The position numbers and the translations under genes are program-made. Source: Yarrowia lipolytica (Eukaryota; Ascomycota; Dipodascomycetes; Dipodascales). From it: a DNA stretch of 64,000 nucleotides. Under the pieces are notes generated by a model. It had not been told where the DNA came from. It worked only from the letters and a program-made list of their open reading frames with translations, and searched no databases. Shown here in pieces: positions 20,001 through 31,431 of the stretch; the first letter of the stretch is position 1, and each line of letters begins with the position of its first letter. The DNA is taken from assembly GCF_001761485.1 (NCBI RefSeq), contig NC_090775.1, positions 2,425,001-2,489,000 on the forward strand. Reading direction: 5' to 3'.

Positions 20001-22159
20001 CTGCATTGTGGAAAGGGCCGTTGTAGTACTGTGAGTTGGGGGTTAATGATGTGAAAATGTATCCTACCAGAGCAAGAAGATTCGCTGGGAACAGCGGGTA
20101 CAGCCTGGTCCATCCCAGGACAGCCACGGGAGGCAGAGAAGGCAGGGGAGAGCTGGAGAAGGGGTCGAATTGAGCCACTGCTTCTTCACCTGCCAGCTGT
20201 AGAGTTTTTTCCAGCTGTTCAGACTTAAAACCAGAAACCTGCTTGGCTTGTAGCTCGGAAATGATGAGTGCAAGCTTGGAGAAGATGGCTGGGTTATTAC
20301 TACATTCAGCAGTGACCTTCTGGAAGAACTCATCAGCCAAGCGAGTGGAGGTCTGTAGAAGCAACAAGTAAACATCAGCAGCTCCATATCCATCGGCCCA
20401 CTCGCCATCGTAGTACTCTTCGACCTTGGACTCAATAGTGGACACTTGGAAATCGCCATCAGTGAGCGTCGAATGTTCCACTGGTAAAAATGCCCGCTCG
20501 GGGATGAGTTCAATCAACAGAGTAGCAATCTCGTTCCACTCTTTCCACTGAGAAAAACGTCCAGACAGAAGATGGCTCAGTAGTGCCAAAGGAGCATGCT
20601 TGACAATCATCTCTTCGTCCGAAAGATTGAAGGTTTGAAGTGTGAATAAAGCCAAAGATAGAGAGCCAGTCTTGAGCATCTTTTGAATGTCGGCCCAAAT
20701 GTTGATTGCCTCCACTGAGTCAACAAAGGCGGAGGCTGACAACACAATATCCTGGTAGTCAGGTCTCTTTTCACAGTCGTAGACAGATTGGATAATGGGT
20801 GTCAGAATCTCTGGAATCACAGTAGATCCAATTTCCCATCGATCCATCAACGAGAGAGAAATCTTGGAAGCTCTCACTGGCGAACTCAGAGCCAGGATGC
20901 CCTGGACAAGCGCATCTCGGCCGTGTGTTGTAAAGTACTCCTTCATGGAAACATCATCGGGTCCAAGAAGCCAGGCCCACAGCCTTCGGTTGAGAGACAT
21001 GTCCTTTCTGAGCACGGCGGCACATGCGCTTGTCATCAGCAGAGAAATGTCGCTCTTAGAGGCCAGGCCTGTAATGACAGGAGAATCGAGAGGCAGGTTC
21101 TTGACTAATAGTTCCAGAAAACCTCGCTGGACAAGGAGTTGGTCGTCCTCTAGCCCCCGACAGAAGGCCCGGATCAGCAGGCCACATTCCGGAGTGACAG
21201 CTGACTGGGCTTCGTAGGATAGACTGTGAATGATCTTGTCGGATTCATTGATGCCCTCGACCTTGGAGAACTGGGGCAGTTCTTTGTATGCATAAACCAG
21301 CGCTCCTTGCCTCTTATCTGGAGCGGATACAATGGTGAGGAAGAAGCATTGCCAAAAGTAGGGCTCATCATGGAGACGTAGCTTGAGCTTCTGAATGAGA
21401 TCAAAGCACGCCTGGAATGACTCACTTGACTCGTCGTCGATACCGGGAAGCAGTGAGAGCAGCAGCGGTCGAATTGTCGTTTTGAGAGTCGCTTGAGGCA
21501 GCTTCTCCACAATGTCCTCCTGAAGTACCTCAATCAAGATGGGCTTGACGTTAATGGATGCATATGCCATGAGCGGGAGCAGTCCGGGGAGCCAGACTCT
21601 GATTCCCTGGGCCACGGGGTCCACCGATTTGCCGTCCAGACTCTTGTGATAGTCGCCGATACCTCGCAGTATCTCAAACACCTGACGGTACACCTCCAGG
21701 GTCTTCTGGTGCACTCCTGACGGCAGGTTTGGCAGCAGACACCAGGCCAGTTTGGAGGCAATTTCGCTCTGTAGCGGCAGGTAGGATGGGTTGGAATGGC
21801 TCTTGAGTGCTTTCTGCAGCTTGCCAATGAACGAAATGTAGTCTGCCCATTCGTCGACCGAGTCCCATAAAGCCAGCGACTTCTCTAGTGCTGACGTGTA
21901 TTTCTTCATTTTTGGGTCTGAATTAGTAAGTCCTGTCATTGCACACACTCGAACAGTCGTCGTTAGTGCCGGATCATCGCTGTGGATCTCTTCTACCACC
22001 CCCTAACGCGTTCGTGACATGTCCTCATGTTGAGGCGTTCAGTGCTGTAAGAAGAACAGACACAAACAAAAAAAGAGCTTGCGTGCCATAACCCTCTTCA
22101 TACTTACCTTGGGTCGCATCCTTGGACCAGAATGGCAATGGCGATATTGACCGAAACAT
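17095..22159 (-). CDS. DOP1: Dopey family protein Dop1, two exons
   Basis: A very large helical-repeat protein of 1,624 residues that acts at the trans-Golgi/endosome with Mon2 and the flippase Neo1 in membrane trafficking. The conserved N-terminal Dopey block (KKYTSALEKSLALWDSVDEWADYISFIGKLQKALKS) is clear, and the leucine-rich helical character continues to the end. Exon 1 is 22159-22108, exon 2 is 21917-17095. The spliced N-terminus MFRSISPLPFWSKDATQ-D-PKMKKYT matches the usual short hydrophobic lead of Dop1 proteins. Without splicing, the uninterrupted frame would begin MVEEIHSDDPA, whose first 26 codons are intron sequence ending actaattcag. The intron (190 bases) begins gtaagt and leaves one base of a codon on exon 1 that completes GAC. 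Confidence 0.92.
21918..22107 (-). other. DOP1 intron
   Basis: A 190-base intron, donor gtaagtatg, branch/acceptor actaattcag on the minus strand, joining exon 1 (17 codons plus one base) to the conserved Dopey domain. Phase 1. Confidence 0.85.
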
Positions 22160-23360
22160 GTTGGTGATACCCTTATGTTGTAGCTGACAGAAGGTTCAGA
22201 TACACACAGCATGATGATGCGTGTGCATGGCAGGCTTGGGTGGAAACAATAGGACACATATTGTAACGTCAAGAGGCGAGTGAGAGTGAAGGAATGAGTG
22301 GGTTTCCAGATCCGCGACCACCCGATATCGTATCTCTGAACGCTTTTGTCGTGCCACCTGACTAATCACTCCGGCAAAGGTAGACACGTGAAACTACCCT
22401 AACCCCCTGATGGGAGAGTGACACGTTTCAGATGTTTTTTGTTAGCTTTAGTTAGGGGATTAAGTAAATTCCGTGGGTTACGTAAGCGCGGACAGACATC
22501 CGGAAGACCAAAAATAAAATAAAAATAAAAAAATGATACAAGCACAGTAGAGAGCAAAGGGAATAGTCATGCTGATTGAGAAGCTCCACGGTAGGTTAGA
22601 TTTGATGCCCTAACCTATTAATAGGAACCCACTTTCGGGGAACTTGTAATTATGGAAAGAAAGACCTCACGGTGTGTACTGTTTTCACCACCTCAACAGT
22701 TGGACACTTGTATCTCTGAGTAAGATGACAAATTCACATCTTAAGCTTGCGAAGAGAAGATTAGCGATAGTAGAGGTATATTATTCATTCGTTTTCCTAA
22801 AACAGAAGAACGTCTTTGCAGATGCGTTGGCTAAACCCCATGGACGTAACGCTCGATAAGGGTGGGACTAAGAGCGATAGTCGGAACTGAATCTTGACTT
22901 TTATGGTGAATAAGACCATTTCATAATGTCTAGCACGGCCGAAATTATTGACTATCGAACTCTCTGTCCTATTATCTGCCGTAGTTCATCGCCAGCGATT
23001 GGGTCTCGTGCCATCTCTTCCCGGTGTAGGAACCACACCCTGCAGGAGGCTTTTTACACGAACGCTTGGCTAACTTACAGCCATATTAATTGATTCTTGC
23101 CCCTTTGGGATTCACCACAGACCGCAATCTGCACATGCTACTCCACCTGAGTTCATATATGTTCGTTAGGATGTGCGTGATGAGCTGTGGCCCGGTTGTG
23201 CTGTCAGAAAGACGTTCACTTTTGGACCAAGTCTCCCAGTTGTCCCCGAGTAGCAACCTATAGACCATCTATGGGTGACAGAGATGATGAGTCTTAACTG
23301 TAGGTTGGGCGCTATAGCGGCAACGGTGAAAAAACGCTCACACAGCATATTTCTTTTGGG

Positions 23361-23617
23361 ATGCTGGTTGGTAAGAAGATCGAGCGAATTAAGGCCCACG
23401 GCTCCCGGGTCAAGTCCATCCGCTACAGGTATCATGCAGCAACAGCGTTCATTAATGAGCTCGCGGCATTGTTTTGCATACCGTCGTGCTCAATAGGCTC
23501 GATCGGTATTCACTAAGTCGAGATGGACCAGTGGTGGAGAAAGTAGACGACGTAGACTGGGTCAAGGAGAACCCAGCCTGGGGACGAGGCCTAGATGATG
23601 GCGACAAAGCGGTATGA
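23361..23617 (+). pseudogene. Possible broken coding remnant, family unknown
   Basis: Two short overlapping open segments on the plus strand have more protein-like composition than surrounding desert sequence: a basic segment (LVGKKIERIKAHGSRVKSIRYR, in part) and an acidic segment containing WVKENPAWGRGLDDGD. They do not form one reading frame. I recognise no domain; a decayed mobile element or a decayed host gene are both possible. Confidence is low because such short segments can arise by chance. Confidence 0.25.
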
Positions 23618-24614
23618 CGACATCTGTACTACCGCCGCCTTCAGCACCATCCATGGCCTCAGCTGTCTCAGACCTCAGCCAGCCACAGACAGCTTCAACT
23701 GACACAAACAGAAGGCTATTTTTTCATCTGGGAAGACCCTGCGTGAGTTGAGCCAGTTACTGTATCAGGGCAAATGTTTTACAAGGACACTCCCTCTCCT
23801 TCCGCCCTGTCACGATTAGCCTCGAAGGTACAAGTAGCAAACACATGGCCGATCGAGTTTTTCGCTCCCTTAATCATGCAGATGGGGTGGATTAAGGGGG
23901 TGGCATCTTGTTTGTATGGGTGAGAAAGTCGCAAAACACTGGCGCATCTTGTGGTCCAATGTTTCACAGATACATCCAGTCTGTGGGCCCACCTCAGATC
24001 CTCAACACACTTTCATATCCCTCCTCCTCCCCCACTTCAACCGTGAATGTGTTGATTTCTTTTTTTCCTCTCTCACCAACGTTGTTCATGCCCCATGCAT
24101 CAGGACTGTGGGCACAAATACCAGAGATTCGTGATGCTCTGGACCTTCCTCTTCTGACACGGTGCGTTTATATGGATAAAATATATCCATCAGGCTCGAC
24201 GCTCTCTTTTCCTCAATGTTGCATGATGTCATACAGTGTCGTATTGTATGTACTTGCGCTAGAGAGAAGAAAGAAAAGAACTGAACCATTGTATCCCCTC
24301 TTGATGATCGCTTCTTTGTGTGGCTCCGGACCTGGACATGCAATCTTGTACCGGGACACTCATAGAGAGAGAAAGAAAGAGAGAGAGGAGATCAGGGCCC
24401 TCAAGGACGCCCAGATCGTGGCCCAGCAACCTCCAAGGTCAATTGGACCCCCACTCCAACATTTGGGGACCTGATCTGCACCCAAATGGGCTTAGCCGCT
24501 TGAACACTACGACCCAGACGCACGCATTCCGAACCAACTTTGTTCGGAGGTTCGACACGCCGCTGGAGGACCTGCAATCTCAGTTTAATGCGAATTGAGT
24601 CTGTTTGACAGTCG

Positions 24615-24677
24615 TTCAGTCAGTCAGTGTCAGTCAGGTCAGTCAGTGTTCAGTCAGTGTCTCAGTGTCAGTCTGTC
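24615..24677. repeat. Imperfect cagtcagtgt tandem repeat
   Basis: Successive cagt/cagtcagtgt units with small variations over about 60 bases, in the desert upstream of the AraC-like regulator. Confidence 0.8.
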
Positions 24678-24935
24678 GGTTCATTGCATGTGGAATTCAG
24701 GTGTCCGATCGCAAACTTTGAGCTACGCAACCACAGCAAAACAGCGACTCCCTTGTTGGACTTGTCTCAAAGCTCGCAAACTTTCTGCCAGCGGGCCCTC
24801 TTGTTCTTATGAAACCATGAGATTATTTCATTAGGAAAGAGGTTGTGATACACGGTGGCTGTGTGTCTCCAATCTCAATCATCAGCAGCTCTGAACCTAT
24901 GAGACAGAACGTCCAAACCTACCTTGATGGGTAAA

Positions 24936-24962
24936 CGTTTGTCCCGTTTGTCCCGTTTGTCC
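24936..24962. repeat. Tandem 9-bp repeat, three copies
   Basis: Three perfect copies of cgtttgtcc in direct succession. Confidence 0.85.
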
Positions 24963-27900
24963 CTGGTGACTCAGCAACCAGACAGCACTTGTCACGATTC
25001 AGTACACGCAGTCCATGGCTGCCCAAACCCGGACGTCAACCGTGAAATCTTCCGATTATCCACGCCAAGAAGCCCTGCAGCCCCCACAACAACAGTACAA
25101 GTACTTTTGTCTCTCCATCCAGGTGGAGATTTCTTTTTTGTCCTGACCCCTACACAAAGTTACGCATTTCGGTCGCTGATTGCCGATTGCCGGCTTGATG
25201 AGCCCTCTAATTGTCCGAACAAGCTGCAACATCAGCATTAGACAGTACGGAGCGGGTCGTACCTAATGGCCAGCCCTGCCAGCTATCGTTAGAAAGAGAG
25301 CCAATTCCCTTGTCTACAGCCAACTGGGCTCCGGCTCCCGGAGGTTTTCCTTGTTTAACCAAATACCGACGCCGATTACGCCTACGAGTGTTTATGGCAG
25401 TCAGTTTTGGTTAACTCAACTCCGTGGGGGCTCTCATGAGCTGTGCTAGAGCGGCTAACCGCTGAAGCTGCGCATCTGGCGATTGCACCCTTGATCCACA
25501 GAAAGCGTGCGTGCGAACGGCCTGGATGCTACAGAGCGAAACCCCCTTAGCACGTCGGTCCTCGGACGTCTGCGATGTGCAATCGGTGGAAAGGTGACGA
25601 CACAAAGAAAGGAGATCGGATTGTTGTCGGCAGCGGACTCCTACGACCAATAAGCGAAGATTTCCATGCATCCCGCAGGTGGTAAGCGGTGGAGGAGGGG
25701 GGGCGAGGGGCGTTCTTCATGTGCGACGTTGCATGTGGGTTGTCCCAAAGTTGACTTGTGTACATACTCACAAGTAGCGAAAGCTCGTTTGATCCCAGCT
25801 GTGGGGGACACAATTACCATTCTGGATTACACACTCCACCGTCTGCATTCCAAACGGTCTCGAACGGTCATGTCTGACCAATCCCTGATTGGTGTGTGTC
25901 TGATACCCTTCTGGTTCCATCTTGCTGTTTGCTACTAGAGCAAGGTAGGGAGCCCACCAACACCACCAGGAGACGTTAATCTTCTGCTAATTCGGTATAT
26001 GATGAATAATTGAAACAGAACAACCATAGGAGATATCGATCACTTCCTTGTACACGATCCCTTTGGTAAAAGGCTGCCAGCTTGGGTGTTTCCGATCTAC
26101 ATTCAAACCTCCTGGCCATGAAAACTTACTTGGGAGCTACAGGGTCACAGACTTTCATAATCATTTCATATTGCAGACAGGGTGGGGGAGGTATGGCCAG
26201 GCGGACTTGTGCTTGAACAGGAATCTTCCTGAGCTCCAGAGCAAGTGGTCAACACCAAACAAGTGGTTTTCATCGATCTACAGAGTCCCTACAGAGTCCC
26301 TAGATCCGAGACCTCTTTGTTATCATTCAGGTTGTCAATCTCGCGAAGGATTAGCATTGTTTTGTTATGCCTACAAGCAACGCACAAGCCGTGAGCCGAA
26401 CACAGAGCCGGCTGCAACCTATAATCCCAAAATGGCAGTCTGCTTGTTCCTGTCCTTCATCGATTACATCTTCTCTACTGGACGGGCTTGCATGCGACTT
26501 TATGCAATGGATCGAGAACCGGAATTTCTGTTCCTATGAAACTCCTCCGCGGCCGTCTCGATCTCCACGATCCATTCCAGCCTCTGAGAGCAGATAATTC
26601 TGTCGACACTTTCGGACGCCGAACCAGTGCTCGACACCTTGCACCAAAAGACAAAGTAGCAAACTACTTGTACTACTCGAATGAAAGGGTAAGATTCACG
26701 CTAAGGGCTTAGCATGGCTGACCACCTGGTTATGATAAATACACCGCATTAGTGCAACGTTGATTTATTGCATCGAACTCAGACACACGGATTACTGCTG
26801 CCAATGTAGCGTTGTCCTCCTGGCGATGGCGATAGATGGATGAGATATTTTCGGCGACAGTGGATGGTGCATGGTGGGATAACATTTCATCTCCATTGAC
26901 TATTCAAGGCCACATTCAGACATCTACGCACTTCATAAGCTTGGAGTGCATTGATGCTAATCATCCATAGTGGAAGACAAGCCACCCTATAGCATTAGAC
27001 CCGCTTGGCATATGATGGACATGCCCTGTAAATGAGGTGCAGGTTTCGATCACTCATAATGTGAGAAGGCACCACAAAGAAGATTTAGTGCGGTTCACCT
27101 GGTTGACAGTTTAGACTGCTCGTCTTAGCACCACGGAACTGCCCTACTTTCTCTCTTTATCCAGTACCTGCCTTGATTAGGGCTTGATCCGTAGTGTTTG
27201 GGAAACAAGGGTTCGTGTCACTAGCTCGTGGATGACGTAGAATTGGCACTAGCGCGACACTAGCATGGCACTAGAAGGCTCCAAGCCGTTCCATTAGTGC
27301 GCTAGCGTCGATTGCCACAGCTGCTTGCTACCGTTGTCATCGAGTCCAAGTGCCAAAAAATATCCAGGTCCACAAACTCTGAAACTTTCCACGATGTTTT
27401 GTTGCACAGGGCTTCCGGGGTGACAGAAAGTGAGGAGCCTCACGATATGGGCTGTAGAGAGTTGTCGCACTCTGTACACTGGAGCCGCAGCGAGTCCCTT
27501 ACACACACCTGGACTCTTTTTGGAGGCAAAGAATGGACTGTTTCCGATTAGCTAGGTGTGCAGATTCGGTAGCCGGCAGCACCACCAAACAGAATTCGAA
27601 CTATGCCATGGCTTGAGAAAAAAATAAAACCTATAGGCCCCTGAGACTAGCATAACATGAAACTAGAGTCGTCGTTGGCGACATTTTCTTTTCGGCAGGT
27701 CCGGCCGTAGCCTCTGCCGCCTCCACCGGTACCTGCATACGCTAAGCTGGGTTGGTAGGAGGTAGGGTAGGTCCCCGGCTGGGCGCGACTCCGTGTCATT
27801 TGTAGAAATCTACACGCTGTTTGATTTAATACAACTTGCATCTAGTTTCATTTATCGTAACGAAAACACTAATGGTCGTAAAATATCCTAGGAGGACCCA

Positions 27901-28143
27901 GGAGGGAACCTGGGAACCTTCCGAAACGAAACCCAAATCCGCGGCTAAGTAAACCCCATCCCAAGCCACAATAAGGTTGGATATATAGGCTCATATGCCT
28001 CCAAAACCCTATTTTACGAACACTAATGTTAGGTTAGAGTTCAGCACATTATTCGCTTAACAGTTCATTTCAGAGACTCACACCAAGATGAAGAGGAGAA
28101 ACTGTAACCGACTTCTCCCCACTTTATGGGTGGAAATAGACAC

Positions 28144-28178
28144 GGGGAAAAGACGGGGAGAGACAGGGAGAGATGGGG
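28144..28178 (+). other. Potential G-quadruplex sequence
   Basis: Four runs of three or four G separated by loops of 7, 7 and 6 bases (gggg, gggg, ggg, gggg). This fits the usual G3+N1-7 pattern for a potential quadruplex; nothing shows that it folds. Confidence 0.5.
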
Positions 28179-29430
28179 AAGGAGCGGAGATGGGCAAGTC
28201 GTGGTCGACTATGCCAGACCATGTGTTCATGACGCGCTTGACATGTCAAATTTTTGACACAGACTAACGGTCTCTGCAGCTGTCATCAGCCAGGGGTTCA
28301 GTCCGTGGATATATCGGTGGCAAAACCACGCACACTTTATTTTGGGCGAATCTACGCGGATATTCCTGCACTTGAGCGGTGGAAACAGCCATTCTTGAAC
28401 CACATGGACCTTTCCAAGAGAATCTTCCGACACACTGGCATTGAGCTGATCTTGGCTGAGATGCGCCCTAACCACTAGTCGTGGATATACACTTTCTGAC
28501 ACTGGTCCCCAGCAACGGCGAGGTACTACTGCGATGCCTGGAGACATTTGACTGGTGCTACGTGCCTGCTACTTGTACTGTATACATGCGGCACGGGGCA
28601 TCGATGCTTCTCGCTTAACGAAACCCGCCAGAATACGACGATGGCTGCAAAGCTGCACAGTGCATCTGAAAGCTGGCTTAGTCTCGGTTGTCGGGGGGGC
28701 CATATGCAGGTTCTTGGCAACGAGATTGGTGCGTAGAGGCCCAAGTCCACTCTCTCCAACTTGCGAGCGACTTGTTGGGTCACATGTTGAGTGACAATCG
28801 TTCATATATCCAAGGGAAGCTTATGTCTGGAGAAGGTATAGTGTCGGTACCGTCCAACTGATGGCAAGGTTTCGCTACAGTGTCAACAGAAGAGCATGTC
28901 TGTTGTCTTCTGGAGAAGGGTCATGTGTTGAGCGACAAAACAAAGATAGGAGGAGTATGAAACCTAACTTTCTCATGACATGCTCTAGCCCCCCTCCAAC
29001 CACTTCATATTTGCCAGTCCCTTTTTCCATTTAGTTTTTATTTGTGCGCTTACATTGCCTTTCTGTCTCGTCACTTCTTACCCTCTCTTATTGCAAGGTT
29101 GTGTTTGAAAGTCTGATTGAATGAAGGGAAATGCAGAAACAAACGCCATTGACAAGGACTGGCCGAACTTTGAATGTCGTATCCTTGCAACTTGACTTCT
29201 CAACAGACGGTAAAACTCTTCCGAAACTCGTCATGTATATGCCATCTATGAATGTCGCTGGGTTTTCAGACTTTGCACGAGCTTGTCATCTGGCAGACTG
29301 TGAAACTCCATGTGGTTCAGTCTGAGGAGAGCACTACTCTACTCATCCTCGCGGTCTCTCCACCCTTTGCTACAAGTCCATTGTTGGAGACAATCAAGTG
29401 TAATCTAGTCCGTCCCTCACACATCTTCAT

Positions 29431-29460
29431 TGTCTGATTGTCTGATTGTCTGATTGTCTG
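29431..29460. repeat. Tandem tgtctgat repeat
   Basis: Three full copies and one partial copy of the 8-bp unit tgtctgat. Confidence 0.85.
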
Positions 29461-30373
29461 CCACGCTGGATGCTCATCTCTGCCCACAGCCTCAATCATT
29501 CTTTCAACGCAACACTCACAGTTAAGGCCCTCTAAGCTCGTGTCTTTCCAGTTTTGGTTATCTTTCTCGCATCTCGCCTTCCCTGAAGCTTCAGGCAATG
29601 GCTGCTTGAAGTCTCGTTGGTTCAGTTTCAGGGCTCTCATCTCATTCACTGAGCAGAGCTGAAGCGGGATAGACAGGAAAGAGAATGGATGTATGAGTAC
29701 GAGTACAAGTATGGACTGTACTTGGTTGACCTTCTCGAAAGGGGAGTCAGTGTACCCAGACATCTACGAAGACTTCCATGTTGCATATGAAGATGCCCAG
29801 AAAGGCAATAGCTCTGCGAGACCCCGAAATATGCTGTAGAAGCCAGCAGCCACAAGTGTGGAGCTATTGCGCTGTTGTTTGGGTTCTTGCAGGGAACCTC
29901 ATTGATTCTCATACCTTGATAAGCCGAAGAATAATCACCCTCCCTCCCTCGGTATACCGTAGATTCTGTCAGCTGGACCGGGTCCCTTGTTGCATCTGGA
30001 CTACAGCTATACATTTCATTTTCAGTCGCTATTAAAGGCTCTTTCTGAGGGTGGGGCTGTAGGAGGTCTATGATGGTTGCGCAGTAGCGGCAGCTTGTTG
30101 GACTAGTCAAAACTGTGAGATCGCACTAAAAGAAACAATAATTAGTACTCTCTAAGGACGCGACCATGTATTGGTGCGATGAGCCTAGAGAATGGCTCTT
30201 ATGCGGTCCCTGAGCCTGGGAAAAAGTGGTGGCTCGTACGCAGGGAGACAGTTCGGAAGACGGAAGTGGTGCGGGTAGCTCCAGGGGTCCCGACTATCCC
30301 GGGAGCCCCTCTACACAGAGTTTGTCTTGGTTTCTTTTCGCTCTTTTCTTCACCGCGGTTGTTTCTTTTTCTT

Positions 30374-30410
30374 TCGTTTTCGTTTTCGTTTTCGTTTCCG
30401 TTTTCATTTT
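30374..30410. repeat. cgtttt microsatellite
   Basis: About six near-perfect cgtttt units within a T-rich tract of the desert, around 1 kb upstream of the regulator at 31432. Confidence 0.75.
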
Positions 30411-30946
30411 CTGCGCTTTGTGCATCTTTTTGTGTGTCGCCATGGATAATGGCTTTGGTGGGTTTTTCTGCTGTTTCTGTGTCCACGCTTTTTTCTTGTC
30501 CCCCATAATAATAGACTTTTGATAGTCGGACGTGCAGGAAAGACGAAGTCACAAAGATTGTCTGATTCCAGTTTGCTGCATCCACAAATAGAGTTTCGAT
30601 CAGAAAATAGTGTTATTGTGATGTGATCGAAATTCGCAGAAAAAAAAAGAGAGCGCCTGGAGAGGGTGTTGGAAAACCTAGCTGCTGGTTTCGCTGGACC
30701 AGACGGTCTGTGGAGTCAAAAGAAAACAAAAATAACACAGAAGTGGGCGTCCTCAGGGAGATGGGTCTGTGGGGAATATCTTTCCAATCACATGGAATAG
30801 ACTAATGGTGGTGGTGAATGTAGTATGGTAGCTCTAACTACTTTAGCACAGCGAGGACATCGAACTTTTGGTGGCAGCTTCAGGTGAGCATGTTTTTTTG
30901 TGTTTTTTTTCTTCTTCTTTCTGTGACACCGCCATTGTCGACCCCA

Positions 30947-30970
30947 CAGCAGCAGCAGCAGCAGCAGCAG
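30947..30970. repeat. Intergenic (CAG)8 trinucleotide run
   Basis: Eight perfect CAG units outside any coding sequence, about 460 bases upstream of the regulator's ATG; it may lie in its leader or promoter. Confidence 0.9.
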
Positions 30971-31431
30971 GTGGACGGGCACTGATTGGTGCTCTGCGGG
31001 AGTAGGAGACGTGGTGTCTTGGTTGGAAAGTCAGGCTGTCAAAGAGGTTACAACAGACAAAGGGAAGAACCCTAACCCAAAATATTTAGCTCTCATGCGG
31101 ACGATCTGTCGCCTTGGCAAATTTGAGTTTTAATGAAATTGCCCTTTGAATGCATGAATGCCAAAACGAACCTAAAAATCCCAAACAAAGAAACGTGCAC
31201 CAGAAGAGCATTCGCTAAGGTCAGGTCTGGTGGTTTATAAAGACGGCCCATGTCGTTCCAAAAGTTCCGATTGTAACTACCAACTCCAGTCTCAGCAAAT
31301 AGAAGATCATCACCTCCGTTTTGACTCCTTTTCCCATCTTTCCCATCCCCTCTCAGACTTACACTTAAGTCGTCTCTCCAAAACTCACCCCAACACCCAC
31401 CTCCCCTCCAATCATCCTCCAAACAGACAAA

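Larger units (their letters stand above)
22160..26000. other. Gene desert, left part
   Basis: No confident gene. Simple repeats occur at 24615-24677 (cagtcagtgt type) and 24936-24962 (cgtttgtcc three times). Short coding-like remnants occur near 22790-22850 (protein-like VFADALAKPHGRN, faintly reminiscent of the end of a retroelement RNase H but too short to assign) and at 23361-23617 (listed separately). Composition is less biased than in the neighbouring genes. Confidence 0.5.
26001..31431. other. Gene desert, right part, and upstream region of the AraC-like regulator
   Basis: No supportable gene over 5.4 kb. The longest open frame (26048-26539) has no recognisable motif and biased, unnatural composition. 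Notable pieces are a GCACTAG-motif cluster at 27246-27307, a G-run stretch at 28144-28178, tandem tgtctgat units at 29431-29460, a cgtttt-rich tract at about 30374-30410 and (CAG)8 at 30947-30970. The last few hundred bases are C/T-rich (31330-31425), typical of a yeast leader next to the ATG at 31432. Confidence 0.5.

Noticed and set aside
22674-22859. Short frame with VFADALAKPHGRN, faintly like the end of a retroelement RNase H
   Set aside because: Too short and no neighbouring reverse transcriptase or integrase sequence was recognised; cannot be assigned to an element.
26048-26539. 163-codon open frame in the desert
   Set aside because: No domain, no signal peptide, odd Cys/Trp/Tyr-rich composition and no codon bias like the real genes; likely chance.
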